Assembly (NCBI GenBank): GCA_035235625.1 | Contig: CP141148.1 | Coordinates: 16,369,057 to 16,433,056 of the forward strand | Source of the DNA: Saururus chinensis | Taxonomy: Eukaryota; Streptophyta; Magnoliopsida; Piperales; Saururaceae | Direction of reading: 5' to 3' | Length of the DNA stretch: 64,000 bases | In this document: positions 47,361 to 61,500 of the stretch, piece after piece | Numbering within the stretch: position 1 is the first letter of the stretch | How the letters are laid out: each line of letters starts with the position of its first letter | The notes under the pieces: model-generated | What the model was told of the DNA's origin: nothing | The model's database searches: none | What the model saw: the letters and a program-made list of their open reading frames with translations, nothing else | Made by a program: the position numbers and the translations under genes

Positions 47361-50300
47361 ACTCATTTGCTAAGTTCAAAATAATGAATCTAACGTACTA
47401 AATGACGAACCAATCGGACAACTTTTGGTTAAGTTATATCCTTCTAATCGATTAAAACAAAAGTAAGTAAAAATTGTACACAAATCGTTATGTCATTTAA
47501 AGTTTATTCGTAATAATGAATAAAATTTAAAAAGTGATACAAGTTGTTCTTGTTTAATTTATTTGATTTTATTCGCATAAGTAAATTTAGAACAAAACAC
47601 TAAATGATGAACTAATCAGACAACTTTTGGTCAAGTTATATCCTTTTAATTGATTAAAACCGAAGTAATTTAAAAATGTGAACAAATCGTTATGACATTT
47701 AAAGTTTAAAGACCTCTATTTCATTTACTACATTCGTAATAACGAATTCAAATTAGTAAAGTATGAAAATAATTTAATTGATCTTCCTTAATTTATTTGA
47801 TTTCATTCGCGTAACTAGATTTGGAACAAAGTACTAAAGCTCGTCATGAATGTATATTTAAATATTTTAAATAACTAGGTAGTCATTTGCTATATTCGAA
47901 AGAAGGAACCAAACGTATAAAACAACAAACGAATCGGACCCCTTTTGGTCATGTTATATCCTTTTAATATATTAATACTAAAATAAGTTAAGAATGTGCA
48001 CAAATAGTTATATTATTTATTGTTTAAAGAGACCGCTCATTCATTTGTTACGTTCGTAAAAATAAATCCAATTGACAAAATGATTCCACAATTTGACCAT
48101 TCTTCCTTAACTTATATAAGTTCATTCACTTAACTAGATTTAGAATAAAGCACCAAAGCTTGCCATGAATGTATATTTAATTATTTTAAATTAATATGTA
48201 ATCATTTGCTAAGTTCACAAGAATAAATTAAATGTACTAAATGACAAATCAATCATACCCCTATTTCTCAAGTTATATTCTTTTAATTAATTAAAGCCGA
48301 AGTAAGTTAAGAATATGTACAAATAGTTATATCATTTAAAGTTTAAAGAGACTGCCCTTTCATTTGCTACATTCGTAATAGCAAATTAAATTAACAAAGT
48401 TATTCAACAATTTGATCGTTCTTCCTTAGTTTATATGTTTTTATTCTCTTTACTATTTTTAGAACAAAGTACTAAAGCTTGTTACAAATTTATATTTAAT
48501 TAATTTAAATGAACAAGTACATATTTGCTAAGTTTGAAAAAATGAATTAAACATACTAAACAATGAACTAATCAGACCACTTTTAGTCAAGTTATATCAA
48601 TTTATTCGACTAAAACTGAAGTAAGCTAAGAATGTGCACAAAAATTGTTATATCATTCAAAGTTTGAAGAGACCTCCCATTTATTTGGTACATTCATAAT
48701 AAAGAATCAATGTGACAAAGTGATTCCACAATTTAACTATTCTTCATTAGCGTATATGATTTTATTTACTTAACTAGATTTAAAACAAAGCACTAAAGCT
48801 CTTGATGAAAGTATATTTAATTATTTTAAAAAATATGTATTCAATTGCTAAGTTTAAAAATAATGAATTAAATATACTAAACGACAAATCAATCATACCC
48901 CTTTTGGTCAAGTTATATCCTTTTGATCGATTAAGACTGAAGTAAGTTAATAATGTGCACAAACCGTTATATCGTTTAAAGTTTAAAGAAACCTCCTATT
49001 CATTAGTTATATTCGTAATAACGAATCAAATTGACAAAGGTATTCCACAATTTAATTATTCTTCCTTAGTTTATATAATTTCATTCGCTTAACTAAATTT
49101 AGAACAAAGCTCACGAATGTATATTTAATTGTTTAAAACGAATACGTACTCATTTCCTAAGTTTGAAAAAATAAATCAAATATACTAAATGACAAACCAA
49201 TCAGACCCCTTTTGGACAAGTTATATCCTTTCGATCGAATAAGACCGAAGTAAGTTAATTATGTATACAAATCTTTATATTGTTATATGTTTAAATAAAC
49301 CTATCTTTCATTTTCTACATTTGTCGAAATGAATTAATTTGAAAAAGTGAAACAACAATTTAACTGTTCTTCCTTAATTTATATAATTTCATTTGTGTAA
49401 CTAGATTTAGAAAAAAACACTAAAGCTATTCAAAAATGTAAAATTAATTATTTTAAATAACTACATAGGCATTTGCAATTTTTGAAAGAATGAATCAAAC
49501 ATACTAAACAACGCATTAATCGGACCACTTTTGGTGAAGTTATATCATTTTAATCGATTATAACCGAATTAAGTTTAAAATATAGATAAATTGTTACATC
49601 GTTTAAAATTTAAAGAGACTTCTCTTTAATTTTTTACATTCGTATTAACGAATAAAATTGAAAAAGTGATATAACAATTTAACTGTTCTTTGATATGATT
49701 TAATTTGTATAACTAAATTTAGAACAAAGTACTAAATCTCGTCATGAATGTATATTTGATTATTTTAAATAACTACATAGTCCTTTGCTATGTTCAAAAG
49801 AATAAATTAAATATACTAAACAATGAACCAATTAGACCCCTTTTTGGTCAAGTTAAATCATTTAAATCAGTAAAAATTGAAGTAAGTTAAAAATGTGCAA
49901 AAATTGTTATATCATTTAAATTTTAAACAAACCTCTCATTCATTTTTCATGTTGGTAATAATGAATCAAATTGACAACATGATTTTATAATTTAACTATT
50001 CTTTCTAAGCTTATATGATTTCATCCGCTTAACTAGATTTAGAACAAAGTACTAATCCATGTCACAAATGTATATTTAATTATTTTAAATATATACGAAC
50101 TCATTTTCTAAGTACAAAAGAATAAATCAAACGTGCTAAATGATGAACTAATTGGACCCCTTTTGGATAATTTATATCATTTTTATCGATTAAAACCGAA
50201 GAAAGTTAACAATGTGCACAAATCATTATATCGTTAAAAGTTTAAAGAGACCTCTCATTCTTTTGTTACATTCGTAATAAGGAATCAAATTAATAAAGCG

Positions 50301-52822
50301 ATTCCACAATTTGACCGTTATTCCTTAACTTATTTGATTTCATTTACTTAACTTGATTTAGAACACAGCTAACGCTTGTCACGAATGTATATTTAATTAT
50401 TTTAAATAACTATATACTCATTTTTTAAGTTCGAAAAAATGAATCAAACATAGTAAACAACGAACCAGTTGGACCACTTTTAGTCAAGTTATATCCTTTT
50501 AATCGATTAAAACCGAAATAAGTTAAGATGTGCACAAATTGTTATATTACTTATAGTTAAAAGAGTGCTCCCATTGATTTGTTACATTCATAATAACGAA
50601 TCAAATTAACAAAGCGATTCCACAATTTGACCGTTCTTCATTAACTTATATAATTTTATTCCCTTAACTCAATTTAAAACAAAGCACCAAAGCTCATCAC
50701 GAATGTATATTTAATTTTTTTAAATAAAAACTTATTTATTTGCTAAGTTCGAAAGAATGAATCAAACATACTAAACGATGAACTAATTGGACCCCTTTTG
50801 GTCAAGTTATATCCTTTTAATCGTTTAAAACCAAATTAAGTTAAGAATATGAACAAATTAAGTCAAGCTTAAAGAGATCTCTCATTCATTAATTACATTT
50901 GTAATAACGAATCAAATTAACAAAGTGATTCCACAATTTGACCGTTCTTCATTAACTTATATGATTTCATTCACTTTTACTAGATTTAGAACAAAGCACC
51001 ATAGCTCTTGATGAATGTATATAAAATTGTTTTAAAGAATACGTGTTTAGTTACTAAGTTCAAAATATTCAAGTGTTCTGAATGACGAAACAAACGAACC
51101 CCTTTGGTCAAGTTATATCCTTTTAATAAATTACAACTGAAGTAAGTTAAAAATGTACATAAATCGTTATATTGTTTAATGTTTAAAGAGTCCTCCCATT
51201 CATTATTTACAGTCGTAATAACAAATCAAATTGACAAAACGATACTACAATTTGATTGTTCTTTCTTAATTTATATGATTTTATTCGCTTAACTAGATTT
51301 AGAACAAACCACTAAAGCTAGTCACGAATGTATAGATTGAATTATTTTAAATAACTACGTACTCATTTATTAAGTTTGAAATAATAAATCAAATATACAA
51401 AACAACAAACTAATTGACCTACTTTTGATCAAGTTATGTCCCTTTAATCTATAAAAACCGAAGTAAGTTACGAATGTGTACAAATCGTTATATCGTTTAT
51501 AGTATAAAGTGACCTCACATTCAATTGTTACCTTCGTAAGAATGAATCAATTTAATAAAGTGGTTCCACAATTTGACTATTCTTCTTCAACTTATATGAT
51601 TTTATTCGATTAACTAGACTTAGAACAAAGCACCAAAGATCATCACGAATGTATATTTAATTGTTTTAAATAAAAATGTACTCATTTGCTAAGTTCAAAA
51701 GATTGAATTAAACGTACTAAACGAAAAACTAATCAGACCCCTCTTTTGGCCAAGTTATATCATTTGATCGATTAAAGCCAAAGTAAGTTAAGAATGTGCA
51801 CAAATTATTATATCATTTTAAATGACAAGTAAAATTGACAAAGTGATTACATAATTTGACCGATCTTTCTTAGCTTATATAATTTCATTCACTTAACATG
51901 ATTTAGAACAAAGCCCTAAAGCTCTTCACAAATGTATATTTAATTCTTTTTAATAATATGTATCCATTTGTTAAGTTGAAAAGAATTAATTAAACATACT
52001 AAATGTACTCATTTGCTACATTCAAAAGAATGAATCAAACGTATTAAACGACAAACCAATCAGACTAGTTTTGGGTTTGTTATATCATTTTAATCGATTA
52101 AAACCGAAATAAGTTAAGAATGTATGTAAATCATTGTTATATTGTTTAAAGTTTAAAGAGACCTCTCATTCATTTATTACATTCATAATAATTAATCAAA
52201 TGGACAAAGTGATTCCAAAATTTAACCGTTCTTCCTTTACTTATATAATTTTATGTACTTAACTAGATTTATAATAAAGTACTTACGCTCGTCATGAATG
52301 TATATTTAATTGTTTTAAATTAATACATACTCAATTTCTACATTCAAAAGAATAAATTGAACTTACTAAGTGACGAACTAATTGGACCATTTTTGGTTAA
52401 GTTATATTATTTTAATCGATTAAAACCGAATTAAGTTAAGAATGTACACAAATCATTATTATACTTTTTTTAAGTTTAAAGAGACCTCTCATTCATTTGT
52501 TATGTTTGTAATAACGAATCAAATTAACAAAGTGATTCCACATTTGACTGTCTTCCTTAACTTTTTTATTAAAGAACCATAACTTGTTATGAATATATAT
52601 TTAATTGTTTTAAATTAAAACGTACTCATTTATGAAGTTCAAAAAATAAATTAAACATACTAAATGATGAACTAATCGGACCCCTTTTGGTCAAGTTATA
52701 ATCAATTAAAACCGAAGTAAATTAAGAATGTGCATAAATCATTGAATCGTTTAAAATTTACACAGACCTCTCATTCATTTGTTACGTTCATAATAACGAA
52801 TTAAATTGACAAAGTGATTATA

Positions 52823-52918
52823 TAATCGGACCCCATTTGTTACGTTCCTTAATTTATATAATTACGTTCATAATCGGACCCCATTTGTTACGTTCCTTAA
52901 TTTATATAATTTTATTTG
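52823..52918 (-). repeat. 48-bp direct duplication in subfamily R
   Basis: 'taatcggaccccatttgtta' starts at 52823 and again at 52871. The copies are nearly identical, so the duplication is young. It joins two parts of the monomer that are normally far apart. Confidence 0.85.
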
Positions 52919-55009
52919 CTTAAATATATTTAGAACAAGGTACTAAAACTCGTCATGAATGTATTAAACATACTAAACGAAGAACCAATCTGACCATTTT
53001 TGGTTAAGTTATATCCTTTTAATCAATTAAAACCGAAGTAAGTTAAGAATGCGCACAAATCATTATTATATTGTTTAAAGTTTAAATAGACCTCAAATTT
53101 ATTCGTTTGTTCGTAATAATGAATCAAATTAAGAAAGTAATTCTATAATTTGACCATTCTTTTTAAACTTATATGATTTCAATCGCTTAATTAGATTTAT
53201 AACAAAGCATTGAAGCTCGTAACAAATGTATATTTAATTATTTTAAATAAAAAAATACTCATTTGCTAACTTCAAAATAATAAATCAAACTTACTTAAGG
53301 ACAAACTAATCAGACCACTTTTAGTCAAGTTATATTCTTTAAATCGATTAAACTAAAGTAAGTTATACCATAATTTGATAGTTCTTCCTTAACTTGTTTA
53401 ATTCGTTAAAAGTTTAAAGAGACCTGCAATTTATTTGTTACATTAATAATAACAAATAAAATTGACAAAGTGATTTCACAATTTGACCATTCTTCCTTAG
53501 CTTATATGATTTCATTTGTTTAACTAGATTTAGAACAAAGCACTAATGCTCATGAAGAATTTATATTTAATTATTTCAAGAGATAATACTTATTTGTTAA
53601 GTTCAAAAGAATAAATTAAATGTACAAAATGACGAATAAATTAGACCCCTTTTGGTCAAGTTATATCCTTTTAATCAAATAAAACAGAATTAAGTTAAAT
53701 GTGCACAAAATGTTATGTCGTTTAAAGTTTAAAGAGACCACTCATTTATTTATTGCGTTCGTAATAACGAATTAAATTTACAAAGTTATACCACAATTTG
53801 ACCGTTGTTCCTTAATTTATATGATTTCATTAGCTTCACTAGATTTAGAACAAAGCACTAAAGCTCATCACAAATGTACATTTAATTGTTTTTATATAAA
53901 TATGTACTTATTTGTTAAGTTTGAAAGAATAAATCAAATGTACTAAATGACGAACCAATCGGAACGTTTTGGTCAAGTTATATCCTTTTAATCGATTAAA
54001 ACTAAAGTAAGTTAAGAATGTGAATAAATCGTTATATCGTTTAAAGTTTAAGGAAACCTCTCATTCGTATGTTACATCCGTAATAACGAATCAAATTAAC
54101 AAAGTGATTCCACAATTTGACCATTCTTTTTAATACTTTTATTATTTCATTTACCTAACTAGATTTAGAACAAAACATCAATGCTCATCACGAATTTATA
54201 TTTAATTATTTTAAATGAATATGTATTCATTTGCTAGGTTTAAAAGAATAAATCAAATATACTAAATGATGAACTAATTGGACCACTTTTGGTTAAGTTA
54301 TATCCTTTTAATAAATTAAAACCGAAGTAAGTTAAAAATGTCTACAAATTGCTATATTGTTAAAGTTTAAATAGACATATTATTTATTTATTACGTTAGT
54401 AATAATGAATCAAATTGACAAAGTGATTCTACAATTTGACCATGGTTCCTTAGCTTATATGATTTCATTTGCTTAATTATATTTAAAATAAAGCACCAAA
54501 GCTCGTGACGAATGTATATTTAATTATTTTAAATAAATATGTATTTATTTACTAAGTAAAATAATAAATCAAATGACCTAAACAATGAACAAATCAAACC
54601 CATTTTCGTCAAGTTAAATACTTTTGATTGATTAAAACTAAAGTAAGTTAAATGTCTACAAATTGTTATATCGTTTAAAGTTTAAAGAGATCTCCTATTC
54701 ATATGTTACGATCAAAATAATGAATTAAATTAACAAAGTGATTCCACAATTTGACCATTCTTCACTAGTTTCTATGATTTCATTCGTCTAAATAGATTTA
54801 GAACAAAATACCAAAGCTCGTCAAGAATGTATATTTAATTATTTTAAATGAATATGAACTCATTTGTTAAGTTGTAAAGAATAAATCAAATATACTACAT
54901 GACGAACTAAACTATCAACTTTTAGTCAAGTTATATCCTTTTAATCGATTAAAACCGAAGTAAGTTATATCCATTTGTGTATTCATTATATTATTTAAAG
55001 TTTAAAGAA

Positions 55010-55500
55010 ACCTTCCATTCATTTATTATGTTCGTTTATGAATCAAATTGGCAAAATGATTCTATAATTTAACCGCTTTTTCTTAACTTATATCATTTTA
55101 TTTGCTTAACTAGATTTAGAACAAATAACCTAAACTCATAGCGAATGTATATTTAATTATTTTAAAAGAATACATACTTATTTGTTAAGTTTTAAAAAAT
55201 GAATTAAATGTACTCAATGACAAACTAATCGGACAATCATTTAAAGTTTAAAGAAACCTTCCATTTATTTATTACATTTGTTTATGAATCAAATTGACAA
55301 AGTGACTCTATAATTTAACCGCTATTCCTTAACTTATATCATTTTATTTGCTTAACTAGATTTAGAACAAAGAATCTAAACTCATAGCGAATATATATTT
55401 AATTATTTTAAAAAATTACATACTTACTTGCTAAGTTTTAAAAAATGAATTAAATGTACTCAATGACAAACAAATCGGACAACTTTCGGTAAAGTTATAT
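55010..55500 (-). repeat. Recently duplicated 246-bp monomer pair in subfamily R
   Basis: The segment with 'cgtttatgaatcaaattg', 'atcattttatttgctt' and 'ctaaactcatagcgaat' occurs twice, 246 bp apart (55038 and 55284). The copies are more alike than ordinary neighbours. The joint at 'cggacaatcatttaaag' (about 55232) shows a deletion of roughly 70 bp. Confidence 0.75.
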
Positions 55501-58500
55501 TAGTTTAATGGATTAAAACCGAAATAAGTTAAGAATGTGCACAAATTGTTATATCATTTAAAGTTTAAAGAGACTTCCTATTCATATGTTATGTTAGTAA
55601 TAACGAATCAAATTAACAAAGTGATTCCACAATTTGATCACTCTTTATTAGCTTTTATGATTTCATTCGCCTAAATAGATTTAGAACAAAGCACCAAAGC
55701 TCGTCTCAAATGCATATTTAATTATTTTAAATAAATACTTACACATTTGCTAAGTTTTAAAGAATAAATAAAACGTACTAAACAACAAACCAATCAAACC
55801 ACTTTTATTCAATTTATACCTTTTTAATCGAATAAAACAGAAGTAAGTTAAGAATATCCACAAATTGTTATATAATTTAAAGTTTAATTAGACCTCCTTA
55901 TCATCCTTTACGTTCATAATAATGAATCAAATTAATAAAGTGATTCCAAAATTAAATGTTCTTTCTTAACTTATATAATTTCATTCACTTAACTAGATTT
56001 AGAAAAATGTACTAAAGCTCGTCACGAATGTATATTTAATTGTTTTAAATGAATACGTACTTATTTGTAGAGTTCAAAAGAATTAATGAAACATACAAAA
56101 TAATGAACCAATTGAACTACTTTTGGTCAAGTTATATCCTTGTCATCGATTAAAACTGAAGTAAGTTAAGAATGTGTACAAATCGTTATATCATTTATAG
56201 TTTAAAGAGACTTTTTATTCATTTGTTACATTTGTAGTAATGAATCAAATTGACAAAGTGATTGCATAATTTAACCGTTCTTCTTTAGCTTATATAATTT
56301 CATTCGCTTAACTAGATTTAAAATAAAGAACTGAAACTCGTCACAAATATATATTTAATTATTTTAAATAAATATGTACTTATTTGCTATGTTTGAAGGA
56401 ATGAATAAAATGTACTAAACAATGAACCAATCACACCACTTTTGGTTAAGTTATATTAGTTTAATTGATTAAAACCGAAGTAAGAATGTGCACAAATCGT
56501 TATATAATTTAAAGTGATACCACAATTTGGCCATTCTTGCTTAATTTATATAATTTTATTCGCTTAGATTTAGAACAAAGCACTAAAGCTCGTCACCAAT
56601 GTATATTTAATTATTATAAATGAATACGTAATCATTTGTTAAGTTCAAAAGAATGAATTAAACGATCAAAATAATAAACCAATCGGACCACTTTTGGTCA
56701 AGCTATATCATTTTAATCGATTAAAACCGAAGTAAGTTAAGAATGTGGACAAATCGTTATATCGTTTAAAGTTTAAGGAGACCTCTCATTCATATGTTAG
56801 GTTAATAACAATGAATCAAACTAACAAAGTGAATCCACAAGTTGACCGTTCTTTATAAGCTTTTATGATTTTATTCACCTTACTAGATTTAGAACAAAGC
56901 ACCAAAACTCGTCACGAATGTATATTTAATCATTTTAAATGAAAACATACTAGAAGACAAACTAATCGGACCTGTTTTGGTCAAGTTATATCCTTTTAAT
57001 CGATTAAAATGGAAGTTAAGATGTGTACAAATTATTATATTGTTTAAAAAGATCTCTCATTCATTTGTTACATTCGTAATTACCAATATAATTGACAAAG
57101 CGATTCCACAATTTGACCGTTGTTCCATAAACTATGATTTCATTCACTTAAATAGATTTAGTGCAAAATACGAAAACTCATTAAGAATGTAAATTTAATT
57201 ATTTTAAATAACTACGTACTCATTTGGTAAGTTCAAAATAAAGAATGAAATGTACTAGAAAACAAACCAATAGGCCCAGTTATGGTAATGTTATATCCTT
57301 TTAATTGATTAAAACCAAAATAAGTTCAGAATGTGCACGAATTGTTATATCTTTTAAAGCTTAAAGAGACCTCCCATTTATTTTTTACGTTCGTAATAAC
57401 GAATCAAATTGACAAAGTGATTCCACAATATGACCATTTTTCCTTAGTTTATATGATTTCATTCGATTAACTAGATTTAGAACAAAGCACCAAAGCTTGT
57501 TTCTAATATATATTGAATTTCTTGAATTGATTCCGTACTCATTTCCTAAGCTCAAAAAATGAATTAAACGTACTAACCAATGAACCAATCGGACCCTTTT
57601 AGTTAAGTTATATCCTTACAATTGAATAAAACCAAAGTAAGTTAAAAATGTATACAAATAGTTATATCGTTTAAAGTTTGAAAAGACCTCCCTTTCATTT
57701 GCTACATTCGTAATAACGAATCAAATTGATAAAGTGATATAACAATTTTTATGTTATTCTTTAATTTATAAAATTTTATTCGCATAACTAGATTTAGAAC
57801 CAAGCACTAAAGTTCATCACAAATGTATATTTAATTATTTTAAATAACTACTAGTCCTTTATTATGCTTGAAATAATGAATCAAATGTACTAAACGACGA
57901 ACTAATCCTTTTAATTGATTAAAACTAAAGTAAGTTAAAAATGTGCACAAATTGTTATGGCGTTTAAAGTTTAAAGAGTCCTCTCTCTTTCATTTGATAC
58001 ATTCATAATAACAAATCAAATTAATATAGTGATACAACAATTTAACTGTTCTTACTTAATTTATTTGATTTCATTCGTGTAACTAGATTTAGAACAAAGT
58101 ACTAAAATTTGCCATGAATGTATATTTAAATATTTTAAATAACTAGGTAGTCATTTATATGTTTGAAAGAATAAATCAAACATATAAAATGACAAACCAA
58201 TCGGACCCCTTTCGGTCATGTTATATCCTTTTTATCGATTAATACCGAAGAAAGTTAAGAATGTGTACAAATCGTTATATATTGTAAAGCTTAAAGAGAC
58301 CTACTATTCATTTTTTACTTTCGTAAAAATAAATCAAATTGACAAAGTTATTCCACCATTTGACCATTTTTTCTTAGTTTATATAATTTCCTACGCTTAA
58401 GATTTAGAACAACAAACCAAAGCTCGCCACGAATGTATATTTAATTTTTACAATTGAATATGTAGTCATTTCCTAAGTTTTAAAAAATGAATCAAATGTA

Positions 58501-61500
58501 CTAAACGATGAACCAATCAGACCCCTTTTAGTCAAGTTATATCATTTCGATCGAATAAAATCGAAGTAAGTTAAGAATACGTAGAAATTATTATATCGAT
58601 TAATATTTAAAGAGACCTCCCTTTCATTTGCTACATTCGTAATAACGAATCAAATTGATAAAGTGATACAACAATTTAACTTTTCTTCCTTAATTTATAT
58701 CATTTCATTCTCATAACTACATTTAGAACAATGAACTAAAGCTTGTACGAATGTATATTTAATTATTTTAAATAACTACATAATTATTTGCTATATTTGA
58801 AAGAAATAATCAAAACTACTAAATGACGAACTAATCGGATAACTTTGGTCAAGTTATATCCTTTTAATCGATTAATACCGAAGGAATTAAAAATGGTCAC
58901 AAATCGTTATGTTGTTTAGAGTTTAAAGAGACCTCTCTTTCATTTGCTACATTCGTAATAACGAATTAAATTAATAAAGTGATATAATAATTTAACCGTT
59001 CTTCTTTAATTTATTAGATTTCACTTATGTAACTAGATTTAGAACAAAGTACACAAACTCGTCATGAATGTATATTTAAATATTTTAAATAACTATGTAG
59101 TCATTTGCTATGTTCGAAAAAATGAGTCAAATGTATAAAATGATGAACCAATTGGACCCCTTTTAGTCATGTTATCCTTTTAATTGATTAATACCAAAGT
59201 AAGTTAAGAATTTGTACAAATCATTATATCTTTTAAAGTTTAAATAGTCCTCCCATTTGTAATAACAAATAAAATTAACAAAGTGATCCTACAATTTGAC
59301 CATTCTCCTTAACTTAATTGATTTCATTCACTTAACTAGATTTAGAATAAGCATCAAAGCTCATGATGAATATATATTTAATTATTTTAAATTAATACAT
59401 ATTTATTTGCTAAGATTAAATTAAACGTACAAAAAGATGAACAAATCAGATCCCTTTTGGTCATGTTATTTGTTTTTTATTGATTAATACTGAAGTAAGT
59501 TAAGAATGTACACAAATTTGACCATTTTCCCTTAAGTTATATGATTTGATTTACTTAACTAGATTTGGAACAAAGCACCAAAGTTCATCATGAATATATA
59601 TTTAATTATTTTAAATTAATACGTACTCATTTCCTAAATTTAAAAGAAAATTTTTAGTGTAATAAACAACGAACTAATCGGACCCGTTTTGGTCAAGTTA
59701 ACAAAGTGATTCCACAATTTGACCATTCTTCTTTAACTTATATAATTTCATTCGCTTAACTTGATTAAGATCAAATCACCAAAGCTCATCACAAATATAT
59801 ATTTAATCGTATTAAATAACAACGTACTCATTTGCTAAGTTCAAAAAAATGAATTAAATGTACTAAACGATGAACTAATCGAACCACTTTTTGTCAAGTA
59901 CTCCTTTTAATTAATTAAAACCGAAGTAAGTTAAGAATGTGCACAAATCATTATATCGCTTATTTTAAAGAGACCTCCCATTGATTCATTACGTTTGTAA
60001 TAATGAATCAAATTAACAAAGTGATTCAATGATTTGACGGTTCTACATTAACTTATATAATTTCATTCCCTTAACTAGATTTAGAACAAAACCCCAAAGC
60101 TCATCACGAATGTATATTTAATTATATTAAATCACAACGTACTCATCTGCTAAGTTCAAAAAAATGAATTAAATGTACTAAATGACGAACTAATCGGACC
60201 ACTTTTGCTCAAATTATATTAACAAAGCGATATCACAATTTAACCATTCTTCCTTAACTTATATGATTTTATTCGCTAGATTAGATTTGATAAATTACCA
60301 AAGTTCGTCAAAAATGTATATTTAACTATTTTAATTAACTATGTATTCATTTTCTAAATTCCAAAGAATGATTCAAACCTACAAAATGACGAACTAATCA
60401 AACTATTTATGGTCAAGTTATATCATTTTAATTTATTAAAACTGAAATAAATTAAGAAGGTAAAGAAATCATTATATTGTTTATAGTTTAAAGAGACCTC
60501 CCATTCATTTATTACATTTATAATAACAAATAAAATTAACAATGTGGTTCCACAATTTGACCATTCTTTCTTAATTTATTTGATTTCATTCTCCTGACTA
60601 AATTCAAAAGAAAGCACCCAAACTCGTCATGAATGTATATTTAATTATTTTTAATAACTACATACTCATTTGCTAAATTCAGAACAAAACACCAAATCTC
60701 GTCATATATGTATATTTAATTATTTTAAATAATTACATACTCATTTGCTAAATTCAAAATAATGAATTAAACATACTAAACAACGAACCAATTGGACAAC
60801 TTTTGGTTAAGTTATATCATTTTTATCGATTAAAACTGAAGTAAGATAAGAATGTATACAAATCCTTATATCGTTTAAAGTTTAAAGAGACTTCACATTC
60901 ATTTGTTACATTCGTAATAACGAATCCAATTAATAAAGCAATTTCACAATTTGATCATTCTTCATTAACTTATATAATTTTATTCCCTTAATTATATTTA
61001 AAACAACGCACCAAAGTTCATCACGAATGTATATTTAATTATTTTAAATAACAACCTACTCATTTGCTAAGTTCAAAAGAATGAATTAAACGTACTTAAC
61101 GGCGAACTAGTCGGACCCTTTTTGCCGTTATATCCTTTTAATTAATTCAAACTGAAGTAAGTTAAGAATGTTTGTAAATTATTATATCATTAAAAGTTTA
61201 AATAGACCTCTCATTCATTCGTTATGTTCATAATAACAAATCAAATTAACAAAGTAATTCCACAATTTGACTGTTTTCATTAACTTATATGATTTCATTC
61301 ACTTAACTAGATGTATAACAAAACACCAAAGCTCATCAAGAATGTATATTTAATTGTTTTAAATGAAAACGTACTGATTTGCTAAGTTTGAAATAATAAA
61401 TAACATACTAAATGACAAACTAATCAGATAATTTTTGGTTAAGTTATATTATTTTAATAGATTAAAACCGAAATAAGTTAAGAATGTGCACAAATCATTA

